DNA of 64,000 nt. Source: an uncultured Lachnospiraceae bacterium. Lineage in GTDB: Bacteria > Bacillota > Clostridia > Lachnospirales > Lachnospiraceae. Shown in pieces: positions 44,363 to 53,339 of the stretch. The stretch is from assembly GCA_947089905.1 (NCBI GenBank), contig CAMUMG010000009.1:62001-126000 (forward strand), read 5' to 3'. Numbering within the stretch: the first letter of the stretch is position 1; the number at the start of each line of letters is the position of its first letter. Under the pieces are notes generated by a model that was not told the DNA's origin, did no database searches, and saw nothing but the letters and a program-made list of their open reading frames with translations. A program made the position numbers and the translations under genes.

Positions 44363-45214
44363 ATGGTTGACGAAATCATCACTGCCTTTTATGATAAAGA
44401 TCATCCCTATGGTTTTGACTATGTATATACAATCGATAACGAACCCAAAAATGACGAAGAATTTATGCTTCATAATCATGATGACAAATACGAAATTGTA
44501 TTATTTCTCTCTGGTGATGCAGAATTCCACATAGAAGGAAATATTTATCACTCTCATCCTCATGATATCTATATTGCCAGTCCTCTTGAGATGCACCATA
44601 ACTATTTTTTGTCTAGTCAATGTTACAAAAGGGTAGTAATTCATATTCAGCTTGATTTTTTTGAACGAAACAAATGCAAAGAATTAGAGAGAATATTTTT
44701 AAACAGAGAACTCGGTGTGAATTGTCAGATTCCTGCTCAAATTGTTGATCAAGAAATGTATCATCTACTGATGAAAATAAATAATTATATAAAAAATGAA
44801 GCCTACGAAATTGCTAAATATGTCTTATTAGAATTTTTATATTTGCTAAACCATATAACAGAACCTTTGACTGTTCCGTTAGTGGAGGATAAACGTATCA
44901 ACACACTACTGCTCTATATTAATGACCATTTGACGGCAGACTTATCTTTAAATGTATTAGCATCTGTCTCCTATATTAATAAATATCACCTATGTAGAAT
45001 TTTTAAAAAGATTACAGGTTATACCCTTAACCGATATATTAACTATAAACGTCTTCTCTTGGCACGAGAACTTCATGCAAATGGGAAAACTCTTTTGGAA
45101 GCTAGTATATATGCAGGATTTAATAATTATTCTCATTTTTATCGAATGTACCGCAAAGAGTTTGGTATCAGTCCAAGTGTAACAACCTATAATCAAAAAG
45201 GGAGGTTAAGATGA
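44363..45214 (+). CDS. AraC family transcriptional regulator
   Basis: 283 aa with an AGAGG ribosome binding site. The N-terminal cupin-like ligand domain includes LHNHDDKYEIVLFLSGDAEF, then GNIYHSHPHDIYIASPLEMHH. The two HTH motifs lie at about residues 185-280 (INDHLTADLSLNVLASVSYINKYHLCRIFKK and EASIYAGFNNYSHFYRMYRKEFGISP). It is divergent from the GH115 operon across 220 bp that contain two palindromes, so it is the likely activator of that operon in response to a uronate or xylo-oligosaccharide. The stop overlaps the next gene's start by 4 bp. Confidence 0.9.
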   Translation: MVDEIITAFYDKDHPYGFDYVYTIDNEPKNDEEFMLHNHDDKYEIVLFLSGDAEFHIEGNIYHSHPHDIYIASPLEMHHNYFLSSQCYKRVVIHIQLDFFERNKCKELERIFLNRELGVNCQIPAQIVDQEMYHLLMKINNYIKNEAYEIAKYVLLEFLYLLNHITEPLTVPLVEDKRINTLLLYINDHLTADLSLNVLASVSYINKYHLCRIFKKITGYTLNRYINYKRLLLARELHANGKTLLEASIYAGFNNYSHFYRMYRKEFGISPSVTTYNQKGRLR

Positions 45215-45795
45215 TAAAAATATTCGCTTTCGGTATTTTGTTCCTCTTTTATTCTGTCTATATTGGAAAAATGTTCATGCAAAAAAGAAAAGGAATTATA
45301 ACCGATCACATTGCAAAAAGTCAAATACATAATAAAGAATTTTATATAGAAGTAGTCATGAAAATTGCTACTTATAGTATAGTTTTGGTTGAAATTTTAT
45401 CAATTATATTTGGATATAGCCTGCTTCCTATATGGTTACAGATTATCGGCTGTGTGATAGGATATATGGGGGATTTTATATTTGCAAATGCGGTCTGGAC
45501 AATGCGTGACAGTTGGAGAGCAGGACTTGCCAGAGAAGATAAAACGGAAATGGTTACTAGAGGCATATATAAGATCAGCCGAAATCCTGCATTTTTAGGA
45601 TTTGATTTCATGTATATAGGTATTTGTCTTTGTTTTTTTAATCCCATTTTGCTTGTATTTACAATTTGGGCTATTACTATGCTACATTTACAAATCAGAC
45701 AAGAAGAAAAATATCTTGCAGAAGTATTTGGACAAGAATATCAAAATTATAAAGCAAAAACAAAAAGATACTTAGGTTGGAAACTAACAAAATAA
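45211..45795 (+). CDS. Isoprenylcysteine carboxyl methyltransferase-like membrane protein
   Basis: 194 aa with four to five membrane helices. The C-terminal signature RGIYKISRNPAFLGFDFMYIG and the RQEEKYLAEVFGQEYQNYKAKTKRYLGW block place it in the ICMT/PEMT family of SAM-dependent membrane methyltransferases. The bacterial substrate is unknown; a lipid or small molecule is likely. It is translationally coupled to the AraC gene (ATGA). Confidence 0.85.
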   Translation: MIKIFAFGILFLFYSVYIGKMFMQKRKGIITDHIAKSQIHNKEFYIEVVMKIATYSIVLVEILSIIFGYSLLPIWLQIIGCVIGYMGDFIFANAVWTMRDSWRAGLAREDKTEMVTRGIYKISRNPAFLGFDFMYIGICLCFFNPILLVFTIWAITMLHLQIRQEEKYLAEVFGQEYQNYKAKTKRYLGWKLTK

Positions 45796-45817
45796 TGAAA
45801 CGAGATTGGAGGTAACT

Positions 45818-46321
45818 ATGTTTCGGATAGAAGTAGATAATCTTGGCTGGATAGATATGTGTAAGGATAACCGTGAAGATTTGTGTCTACATGGATATGT
45901 AACTGTGTATATTGGTAAAAGAAAGCTGGCATATCAAGCAACGGTAAGTGCAACCGCCTTGTACTTATTAAAATCTCTGACAGAGGATCATATCATCTAT
46001 GAAGACAATCAAATGCTTCCATGTTGTGGCTTTTGTTTAATCGCGGATGATAAACTGGAAAATGTCGTAATATCTGGTTGTCCTAATGGTATTGATTGGT
46101 CTGTAATTCATAAAGGTCAAACAGTCCAATTAGTTTTAGAAGATGGCTCAGAAACTGTACTCTCTCTGTCTGAATATAAAAAAGAAGTCTTTCAATTCGC
46201 AGACAAAATTGAGGCATTTTACAAGTCCAGTCTTCCAAGAATACTTCCAACCGATGAATTTGACAGAAATGGATACATTGCCTTTTGGAATGAATGGCAT
46301 CGCAGAAGAACAGAAAAATAG
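45818..46321 (+). CDS. Uncharacterised protein
   Basis: 167 aa from the ATG at 45818, chosen for its GGAGG 5 nt upstream. I do not recognise a named family. Beta-rich N-terminal half (FRIEVDNLGWIDM, VTVYIGKRKLAYQATV), a CCGFCL cysteine group near residue 68, and a helical C-terminal half ending in WNEWHRRRTEK. There is no signal or membrane segment. It follows the ICMT gene by 22 nt. Confidence 0.65.
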   Translation: MFRIEVDNLGWIDMCKDNREDLCLHGYVTVYIGKRKLAYQATVSATALYLLKSLTEDHIIYEDNQMLPCCGFCLIADDKLENVVISGCPNGIDWSVIHKGQTVQLVLEDGSETVLSLSEYKKEVFQFADKIEAFYKSSLPRILPTDEFDRNGYIAFWNEWHRRRTEK

Positions 46322-46382
46322 TATACTACTTTGATCTTTAAGAGGAAATTAAAGAAAATATTTTTTTAAAAGGAGATTGAGA

Positions 46383-46937
46383 ATGAATATAAAAACATAT
46401 GATGAGGAACTTGTTAAGACCTTTTCAAAAGCTGCATATAATGCGTTTTCAGACTTAAAAAAGAATTATAAAGAACAATTTTATTATTATGTATTTGTTT
46501 TTGATCTGGGACTTTCTTACATTTCCGCATGGTCTTATGAAGCACTAGAAAAAACAGTTATAAATGATAAAGTAACCGATGAAGAGAAAAAATGGTTTAA
46601 ATGGAGTTGTTCTGATTCTCCATATGTTCTTTATGGATATGATGAATTCTTTCATGAAACACAAGAGTTGCTTAATAAAAGAACCGAAAAATTATCATCA
46701 GATAATTTTGATAATGAATGGGATTTACGAGTGAATTCAATGGAAGAAACAATGAAAAGACTTGACAGATCTGGATTGTTTGGAACTGGAGATGAACGTA
46801 AAAATATAGTTATTAACGTAGAAATAGTACCTCCTGATGGTTCAGAATATCATAGAGCCATACGATTAAATGAAATGTCTTCTGTCTTGTCTGAATACTT
46901 GGAATGTTGTGAAGATCCTGAAGATGAGATTGAATAA
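46383..46937 (+). CDS. DUF4303-like protein, possible immunity protein
   Basis: 184 aa from the ATG at 46383 with AGGAG 7 nt upstream. The pattern (YYYVFVFDLGLSYISAWSYEALE, then KKWFKWSCSDSPYVLYGYDEFF) resembles DUF4303, a family proposed to include immunity proteins of polymorphic toxins. It is acidic and soluble, and no toxin gene is nearby. Family assignment is from memory of the pattern and moderately certain. Confidence 0.6.
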   Translation: MNIKTYDEELVKTFSKAAYNAFSDLKKNYKEQFYYYVFVFDLGLSYISAWSYEALEKTVINDKVTDEEKKWFKWSCSDSPYVLYGYDEFFHETQELLNKRTEKLSSDNFDNEWDLRVNSMEETMKRLDRSGLFGTGDERKNIVINVEIVPPDGSEYHRAIRLNEMSSVLSEYLECCEDPEDEIE

Positions 46938-47140
46938 ATAGTGTTTTTTGTTGAGATTATAAAGGAAGTTCCAGTTGGCTGATTAGAGTGGCAACATTTG
47001 TAGCAACACATTTTCCCTAACTATCTATCATAAGAATGAATGATCTGAATCAGAAAAAAGCAATAGTTAATTTGCACAGAGAATGGTATAATATATAAAA
47101 AGCGTTAGATGACCTTATGGGTTATGGAAAGGAGAATGGT

Positions 47141-47377
47141 ATGTCAACATTGGAGAAAACGATAAATCTGTTGAACGCCCTGCCGGAAAACCAGATAGAA
47201 ACGATATATAGTTTTGTGCAGTTCCTCAGCTCACAGCAGACGAAAGAAATGCCGGGATGTGAAAAATCTCTGGAGGACATTTTAGGGAATATTGTAGGTG
47301 TGATACCGGATACAGGAAAAACACTGGAGGAATACAGAGAGGAAAGGATGCAGGAACGATATGAAGCTGTTAATTGA
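47141..47377 (+). CDS. Antitoxin of a PIN-type toxin-antitoxin pair
   Basis: 78 aa from the ATG at 47141 behind GGAAAGGAG. The N-terminal helix STLEKTINLLNALPENQIETIYSFVQFL and the C-terminal TGKTLEEYREERMQERYE resemble small antitoxins found before PIN toxins. It overlaps the PIN gene by 17 bp. The toxin is truncated, so the antitoxin is probably a relic. Confidence 0.65.
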   Translation: MSTLEKTINLLNALPENQIETIYSFVQFLSSQQTKEMPGCEKSLEDILGNIVGVIPDTGKTLEEYREERMQERYEAVN

Positions 47378-47612
47378 TACCAATGTGCTTCTGGATATGG
47401 TTCTTAAAAGAAACGAGTATGACATTTCCGTAAAACTGTTCAGGAAGATCAGGGAACAGGGAATCCTTGCATGTATAACAGCATCTTCTGTAACAGATTT
47501 GTTTTATATCATCCGTAAAGAAACACATGATACAGAACGGACATATGTTATCATGAAAAACATTTTTTGTCTGGTAACAGTTCTTTCTGTAACGGAAAAG
47601 GACCTAATATAA
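47361..47612 (+). pseudogene. Truncated PIN-domain toxin (VapC-like)
   Basis: 83 aa. MKLLIDTNVLLDMVLKRNEYD contains the first metal-binding Asp of the PIN fold, and SSVTDLFYIIRKE contains a second conserved acidic region. Family members have about 130-140 residues; homology ends near VTEKDLI, at about 47605, before the C-terminal acidic residues (a DFEDA-type motif). The remaining sequence belongs to a GNAT gene fragment on the other strand, so a deletion fused the two. Confidence 0.78.
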
Positions 47613-47667
47613 ATCGTTCTGTTTCTAAAGATGGAACACTATCAAAGTAGTCTTTAAATTGTTTCAT
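47551..47667 (-). pseudogene. N-terminal fragment of a GNAT acetyltransferase
   Basis: From ATG at 47667, behind an AAAGGAG site, the minus strand reads MKQFKDYFDSVPSLETERFI and then LGPF, the typical start of a GNAT acetyltransferase (LETERLILRPF). It runs at once into the truncated PIN gene and stops after 38 codons. The rest of the enzyme is missing. Confidence 0.65.
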
Positions 47668-47834
47668 TTACCAAAACTCCTTTCAAGAATTTATACGTAA
47701 GATACATAATGCTCTAAATTACATCTTTTAAAATGTTCTTGCGAAGACATTGCATCTGTATATCCCATAATTAAAATTGCAACAGGCTCAATACAAATAG
47801 TAAATGCAACAAACTAGAATTTGTAATTATTGAA

Positions 47835-48128
47835 TTAAAATTCATAATCAATACATGCTCTATCAACTCTAACAGAAGATACAAATTCACCAAATTCCAA
47901 ATGTTGCGGTGACTTCTGATATTCATTTAACATTTCTACTGTATCAAAGTCGAAAATTAAAGCCACATCATAATTAGAGGCTGGTGTTTTTTCTGCATTT
48001 TTAACTATGTTAAATTTTTTAATTATATCTAATTCTTTAAGCTTTTCGGCTCTCTCAAAAAACTCTGCAATACTTCTTTCTTTGTTGTCTTCCTTTAATG
48101 TGAACATACATATATGTTTTATCATCAT
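47835..48128 (-). CDS. Dabb-family (stress-responsive A/B barrel) protein
   Basis: 97 aa. The start KHICMFTLKED and the end VDRACIDYEF match Dabb proteins, as do the central AEKTPASNYDVALIFDFDTVEMLNEYQKSPQHLEF and its conserved YQ-PH motif. It is a small dimeric ferredoxin-like barrel of uncertain role. Two adjacent ATG codons follow an AGAGGTG site; either could start. Confidence 0.85.
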   Translation of the reverse strand: MMIKHICMFTLKEDNKERSIAEFFERAEKLKELDIIKKFNIVKNAEKTPASNYDVALIFDFDTVEMLNEYQKSPQHLEFGEFVSSVRVDRACIDYEF

Positions 48129-48362
48129 AACACCTCTTCAAATTCAAATTTATTCCTCATTAATTATGAATATTTTGTCACAAAACCTATTATCTGTCAT
48201 TCCCATTCCTCTATCACTTCCGTAGCTATCAGTACGCCCAAAAAGGATACCTTTTGAAAAAAGTTTACTATTAGCAGATTATTAGTAACAGCTCTGAAAG
48301 TACAATTTCGTGTTCGATTCCCTGTTAGCAGCATGGCTAATAACAAATATTAAAAAAAAAGA

Positions 48363-48436
<74 letters not shown>

Positions 48437-48447
48437 TTATATGAAAA

Positions 48448-48465
48448 ACTTGCCAATAGGCAAGT
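48448..48465 (-). terminator. Hairpin between the tRNA relic and tRNA-Arg
   Basis: ACTTGCC-AATA-GGCAAGT (48448-48465). On the minus strand it is followed by five Ts, so it reads as an intrinsic terminator upstream of tRNA-Arg. Confidence 0.6.
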
Positions 48466-48494
48466 GATTCAGCTATAAAATTGTTGATTTTACG

Positions 48495-48537
48495 TTACTT
48501 TAGGAATCGATCATTTTATCCAACTGAGGTATAACGA
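48495..48537 (-). pseudogene. Degenerate tRNA-Arg copy (5' half)
   Basis: The minus strand here aligns with the 5' half of the neighbouring tRNA-Arg, including CTCAGTTGGATAAA (D-arm) and GATTCCTAAAG (anticodon loop with CCT retained). The D-stem, anticodon stem and acceptor no longer pair, and the 3' half is absent. It is a decayed tandem duplicate. Confidence 0.6.
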
Positions 48538-48637
48538 TCTTTGAAGTATTCAATATTTATTATATTATTCTTTAAAAAAAAGTCAAGAAAAATCTTGTAT
48601 ATTCAAAAATGTAAAGAGTATTCTTATTTTTTATCTC

Positions 48638-48856
48638 TCACCATTCCTTTGTTATTTCATTAGATAATATTCCATATTTACCCATAAATTCATCCATATC
48701 TTTTGTATTACGAATTAACATAATATCTGTAAATTCCCCTGTGTGAATATTCTTAAATCCTGCCACTTGTTCTCCAGTACAGATACTAGATCGGATTACT
48801 GGCTTCTGGTTTTCTCTGTCATAAGACTCTTTCACTATCGCCTTTTTACGAAACAT
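48638..48856 (-). CDS. Small uncharacterised protein
   Basis: 72 aa with AGGAGAT before the ATG. MFRKKAIVKESYDRENQKPV, then ICTGEQVAGFKNIHTGEFTDIMLIR: I do not recognise a named family. It is soluble and mixed alpha/beta. It stands alone between the tRNA and the GH31 gene and is convergent with neither. Confidence 0.6.
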   Translation of the reverse strand: MFRKKAIVKESYDRENQKPVIRSSICTGEQVAGFKNIHTGEFTDIMLIRNTKDMDEFMGKYGILSNEITKEW

Positions 48857-49030
48857 TCTATCTCCTATCCCCTAACTTTTAATATATATAATTATATCTA
48901 ACTTTTAATACTATAGCAACGATTATTTTTCATTCATGCGTTTATTTAGATTATCTCCAAGTATTAATTGACTTTCCTTTACTACTAATATAAAATTTAA
49001 AAAAGAAACTTTACTTAAAAGGAGGGTTTT

Positions 49031-51043
49031 ATGTTTACGTTACACAGGGAAGCAAATGCACTGATTTATGAGTTTAATGGAGAATTTCTTCGTATTGAAG
49101 CATGGGGTAAAAACAGTCTAAGAGTTCGTTCTGTCTTTCAGGGTACTCTTTTAGATACAGATTATGCTCTACTACCCCAAAATGAGATAATTCCAGAAAT
49201 TACAATAAAGGAATATCAGGGAATTTTAACAAATGGTAATATTACTGCTATTGCTGACATAAATCCTTGGAATCTTAAATGTACTCTATCTTTTTATAAT
49301 CAAAATGGTACTCTTTTATTAAGAGAATCTGGAGATGGTGGAGCATTAAATAAAGACAGCCGAAAGTTCTCTGGTAAAATAGGAGGAGATTTTGAACTTC
49401 TTGTTTCTTTTGCTTCTAATCCAAGCGAAAAACTTTTTGGAATGGGACAATATCAGATGGAATTTTTAGATGTTAAAAATTGTACTTTAGAACTTGCCCA
49501 TCGAAATTCTCAAGCAAGCGTACCATTTGTATTATCTAATTTAGGCTATGGATTCTTCTGGCATAATCCTTCTATTGGTCGCGTCACTTTTGGTAAAAAT
49601 GTTACTGAATGGTATGCTTCTAATACAAAACAAATGGATTACTGGATTACTGCTGGAAATAATCCTGATGAAATTGAGCATTCTTATAGTGCTGTTACAG
49701 GCAGAGTGCCAATGATGCCTGAATATGGACTTGGTTTTTGGCAATGTAAACTTCGCTATTGGAATCAGGAGCAATTACTTGAAGTTGCCAGAGAATATAA
49801 ACGTAAAAACATTCCTATTGATGTAATTGTATGTGATTTCTTTCATTGGCCTCATATGGGAGATTTTCGTTTTGAGGAAGAATTCTTTCCAGATCCAAAA
49901 GGAATGGTTGAAGAATTAAAACAAATGGGAATCGAATTGATGGTTTCTATTTGGCCACAAATCGATGTACAAAGCGAAAATTTTTTGGAAATGAAGCAAA
50001 AAGGATTGTTAGTAAAAACAGAGCGTGGAGTTGAAATTTGTATGCGGTTTGGCGGAGAAAGTGTATTCTTTGATGCTACAAATTCCAAAGCAAGAAGCTA
50101 TGTATGGGATAAGTGCAACAAAAATTATTATGAAAATGGAATCCGTCTGTTCTGGTTAGATGAAGCAGAACCAGAATATAATGTATATGATTTTGATAAC
50201 TACCGTTATCATCTTGGTGCCTGTTCTCAGATTGGAAACTTATATCCACAATATTATTCCAGAACCTTTTATGAAGGACTAAAACAGCAAGGTCAGAACA
50301 AAATCGTCAATCTTGTTCGCTGTGCTTGGGCAGGCAGTCAAAGATATGGTGCTTTAGTATGGTCAGGTGATATCCACAGTGATTGGGAAACTTTTCGACG
50401 TCAAGTATGTGCCGGATTAAATATGGGGCTTGCAGGAATTCCTTGGTGGACAACAGATATTGGTGGTTTTTCTGGTGGCGATCCCTCAAATAAAGAATTT
50501 CGTGAACTTTTAGTTCGTTGGTTTCAATGGGGAACTTTCTGTCCAGTCATGAGACTACATGGTGATAGAGCATCAAATAACAGAAAAGTTTTTCGTAAAG
50601 ATGGAAGTGAGGCACTCTTTACAGGAGGCGATAATGAGATTTGGAGCTTTGGAGCAGAAAACGAAACTATTTTAAAAAATTATATTTTGATTCGAGAAAT
50701 TCTGCGTTCCTATATTCGAACTCTTATGCAGGAAGCTCATGACTATGGACGTCCTATTATGCGAACTATGTTTTATGAATTCCCAGAACAAGAGATCTGT
50801 TGGACATTAACAGATCAATATATGTTTGGAGCAGATATTTTAGTTGCTCCGGTTATGTACCCGAATATGTCTAAACGGGAAGTTTATCTTCCAGAGGGTA
50901 GTAAATGGACAACAATACATGATCAAAAAGAGTATCAAGGTGGTACTATTGTATCGATTGATACCCCACTAAATGTAATTCCTATCTTTATAAAGGATAG
51001 TGCTAAGAAATTTCTCAGTGAAATTTCAAAACTTTTTTCTTAA
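49031..51043 (+). CDS. GH31 alpha-glycosidase, alpha-xylosidase-like
   Basis: 670 aa with a GGAGGG ribosome binding site. GH31 order is complete: an N-terminal beta-sandwich, a barrel beginning near GFWQCKLRYWNQEQL, nucleophile Asp377 in FWLDEAEPE, and acid/base Asp447 in VWSGDIHSDW. C-terminal modules end near SKLFS. The DEAEPE motif and similarity to YicI-type enzymes suggest alpha-xylosidase, releasing xylose from xyloglucan fragments; alpha-glucosidase is possible. No signal peptide, so it is cytoplasmic. It has its own transcription unit, 174 nt from the divergent small gene, and a hairpin follows it. Confidence 0.9.
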   Translation: MFTLHREANALIYEFNGEFLRIEAWGKNSLRVRSVFQGTLLDTDYALLPQNEIIPEITIKEYQGILTNGNITAIADINPWNLKCTLSFYNQNGTLLLRESGDGGALNKDSRKFSGKIGGDFELLVSFASNPSEKLFGMGQYQMEFLDVKNCTLELAHRNSQASVPFVLSNLGYGFFWHNPSIGRVTFGKNVTEWYASNTKQMDYWITAGNNPDEIEHSYSAVTGRVPMMPEYGLGFWQCKLRYWNQEQLLEVAREYKRKNIPIDVIVCDFFHWPHMGDFRFEEEFFPDPKGMVEELKQMGIELMVSIWPQIDVQSENFLEMKQKGLLVKTERGVEICMRFGGESVFFDATNSKARSYVWDKCNKNYYENGIRLFWLDEAEPEYNVYDFDNYRYHLGACSQIGNLYPQYYSRTFYEGLKQQGQNKIVNLVRCAWAGSQRYGALVWSGDIHSDWETFRRQVCAGLNMGLAGIPWWTTDIGGFSGGDPSNKEFRELLVRWFQWGTFCPVMRLHGDRASNNRKVFRKDGSEALFTGGDNEIWSFGAENETILKNYILIREILRSYIRTLMQEAHDYGRPIMRTMFYEFPEQEICWTLTDQYMFGADILVAPVMYPNMSKREVYLPEGSKWTTIHDQKEYQGGTIVSIDTPLNVIPIFIKDSAKKFLSEISKLFS

Positions 51044-51091
51044 AGACAACCTCCTTCTATTTCCTCTATACAAGATTATTCATAAAAATAA

Positions 51092-51142
51092 AGAACTGTT
51101 GCACTAAGAATCCAATATCTGATTTCTCAATGCGACAGTTCT
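51092..51142. repeat. Short palindrome between GH31 and DUF3881 genes
   Basis: AGAACTGTTGCACTAAGAA (51092-51110) pairs with TTTCTCAATGCGACAGTTCT (51123-51142) around a short loop. It lies between convergent genes and can terminate both. The arm shares the core TGTCGCATT(A/G)AG with the ends of the ~98-bp repeats at 5.1 and 25.2 kb, so it may be a shortened relative. Confidence 0.65.
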
Positions 51143-51157
51143 CCTTTTATGGCTCTT

Positions 51158-52039
51158 TTATTCTAAAAAATCTGTTTTTCCCTGCATCCATACAATTCCT
51201 TTAAATCTTCTTCCTGGTATAGGCTCTCCTAACATATCATTTTTATTAATACAAACCTCAAAACAGATATGATTACATTCTATCAATAGTGTATAAAGTT
51301 CTTCTCCTGTCTCTATATTTTTCATCAGCCTACAAGAATGAATTGTTCCAATCACTGTATAGTTATCGGATTCTGAACCATAAGGAATAAACGTAGTATC
51401 CACAATAGAATATACATCTTCTTTTTGAATACGCTTTGTGATCATAGTATACATATCAATATCATCAATCGTAAGACTATCAATAGCTTCCTGATTCCCT
51501 TGTCTTGCCTCTGTAATCAGTTGATTTCTATGCTTTATCTCTGCCTTACCATTATTGATCTGATGTTCTGTTTTTTCTACTGGAAGCAGTACCTTACCTT
51601 CTAGGGCAAGGGCTGAGAGTGTAATTGGACCAGAATATGTCCCTGAGTAGCTACTACGATGTTCTAAAAAGTCTAAAGCATTTTGGAGATAAAAAATCAA
51701 CGAAACTCCTAAACGATAGTCATCACACATTCCTGTATAAGCATCTGTATCTACTCGCTTACTGACATATAATTCTTCTATGGTACTTATATTTCTTCCA
51801 CGAAAATATGGAAAATAATGTTCTATATGAAATTCATTCTTTTCATCATATTCTCCACAAATAGTAATTCCAATATTTTCGGCAAATTCCATAGAAAGTT
51901 CTGCACGTGCAGTTCCATCTTCCTTTTTTAAAATTCTTCGCTCCGTTGCTTCCTGTATAACTTTAGAAAGTAACTTTTCTACTTCTGTTCTATTTTTAAG
52001 TTCACTAAAGCCAATCGTTCTTAAATAAGTATGCATCAT
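51158..52039 (-). CDS. DUF3881-family protein
   Basis: 293 aa. MHTYLRTIGFSELKNRTEVE and the blocks ITICGEYDEKNEFHIEHYFPYFRG and DAYTGMCDDYRLGVSLIFYLQN match the DUF3881 family seen in Lachnospiraceae (assigned from memory). The function is unknown. Soluble, no signal peptide. It is the last gene of the leftward origin-side block and ends at the palindrome at 51092-51142. Confidence 0.75.
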   Translation of the reverse strand: MMHTYLRTIGFSELKNRTEVEKLLSKVIQEATERRILKKEDGTARAELSMEFAENIGITICGEYDEKNEFHIEHYFPYFRGRNISTIEELYVSKRVDTDAYTGMCDDYRLGVSLIFYLQNALDFLEHRSSYSGTYSGPITLSALALEGKVLLPVEKTEHQINNGKAEIKHRNQLITEARQGNQEAIDSLTIDDIDMYTMITKRIQKEDVYSIVDTTFIPYGSESDNYTVIGTIHSCRLMKNIETGEELYTLLIECNHICFEVCINKNDMLGEPIPGRRFKGIVWMQGKTDFLE

Positions 52040-52187
52040 TCACCATTATCCTCTTCCTTTTCTATATATCCTAATCTCTTGCTACATAGCCTCTGATGCT
52101 TTCCTTTTTCATACATTCATTTGTAACTCAGTTATATCATATTTTTTTACAGAGTGCAATATACAATTCGTTTAGTTATACATTTCG

Positions 52188-53258
52188 TTAAATTGGTTCT
52201 TCTATAGTATCTGATATAAATAATGTGAGTTCCCTAGTCAGATCCTTTTCTATCTCCTCTGAATATTTTTTTCCATCTTTATCAAATAACATACGAAGAA
52301 CAGGTCTGGTTGGCACTTTGGAATTTTGTCTTATTACAACTCCAATTTCTCCCTCGTTTGTTCGCACATTCGTTCCAATTGGATATGCAGCGACAGATGC
52401 GACAAAACTCTCAACGACACGAAAATCAAATTGTACACCTGCTTGACTGACAATATAATCAATTACATCATGTACTTTTTGCTTTTTAGCAAAATTTCCA
52501 TAAATCCTTCGATCGAATAGATCACAGACTGCTACAATTTTCGTACCCATTTTTAAGCGCTCTCCTCTTAACTTTCTAGGATACCCTTCTCCATTTATTC
52601 TTTCATGATGTGATAATATAATCTCTTTTGCTGCTGAAGAAAGCCAATTTTCTTTTTCAATAAGTGAATAGCCAATAATGACATGCTTCTTAAATTCTTT
52701 CCTTTGTTTTTCATCCCAATTTTCAAACTTTGTATTAAAGTTTATCGGAATAAATATAATTCCTAAATCATGTAATAGTGCACCTACTGCAATATCTTTG
52801 ACTCGTCTTTCAGGAAGTTTCATTTTTAGAGCAACTAAAACAGAAAGTGCAGAAACATTAACACAATGAGAATACGTACTATCGCTTTGTTCTCTTATTA
52901 AAGATACATTATAGATCACTTCTGGTTCTGTTAAAATATTTTCCATAATATCATCCGCAACCTTTGCAATCTCTGATAGTTCTACATTGCCGCAGTAAGA
53001 ATACTTCTCTAAAGTAGTTCTCACATTTTTTCTACATTGATGTTGTATTTTTTCTTCAATAGTATCCTTCTCATGAAATAAATCTGCTTCCGTTGTCTTT
53101 TTTATATAGATTGAAGTAACGCCAAGCTCTATTAGTCTTGGTACGTATTCCTTATATACAATACGTCCCGCTGGAATAATAACTGCTCCACTTTCTGTAC
53201 AAACATCTCTTGCTAATATTTCATACCCATTTACCTGATTAATATCAATCTCTTTCAT
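52188..53258 (-). CDS. HD-GYP-type phosphohydrolase (probable c-di-GMP phosphodiesterase)
   Basis: 356 aa. The HD core spans about residues 115-260: HCVNVSALSVLVALKM, LLHDLGIIFIP (His163-Asp164), LSHHERINGEGYP (His217-His218, then the GYP box) and VAVCDLFDRRIYGN. The Asp before the GYP motif is Asn in this protein (NGEGYP). Family enzymes hydrolyse cyclic di-GMP. The N-terminal 90 residues form a separate small beta domain (EILARDVCTESGAVIIPAGR) that may sense a signal. The C-terminal 100 residues hold a PilZ-like or unknown beta domain. It follows DUF4446 in the same direction with an 81-nt gap. Confidence 0.85.
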   Translation of the reverse strand: MKEIDINQVNGYEILARDVCTESGAVIIPAGRIVYKEYVPRLIELGVTSIYIKKTTEADLFHEKDTIEEKIQHQCRKNVRTTLEKYSYCGNVELSEIAKVADDIMENILTEPEVIYNVSLIREQSDSTYSHCVNVSALSVLVALKMKLPERRVKDIAVGALLHDLGIIFIPINFNTKFENWDEKQRKEFKKHVIIGYSLIEKENWLSSAAKEIILSHHERINGEGYPRKLRGERLKMGTKIVAVCDLFDRRIYGNFAKKQKVHDVIDYIVSQAGVQFDFRVVESFVASVAAYPIGTNVRTNEGEIGVVIRQNSKVPTRPVLRMLFDKDGKKYSEEIEKDLTRELTLFISDTIEEPI

Positions 53259-53339
53259 AATCCCACTCCTGCACGTTCTTTCTGCACGTACTCAGAGTTT
53301 ACTGCCGTCTTAATAATAATGTCTTTACGGTGTATGACT

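Noticed and set aside
48300..48345. tRNA-like T-arm (TTCGATTCC) on the + strand
   Set aside because: No acceptor or anticodon stem can be formed with the upstream sequence; the match is limited to the T-loop motif.
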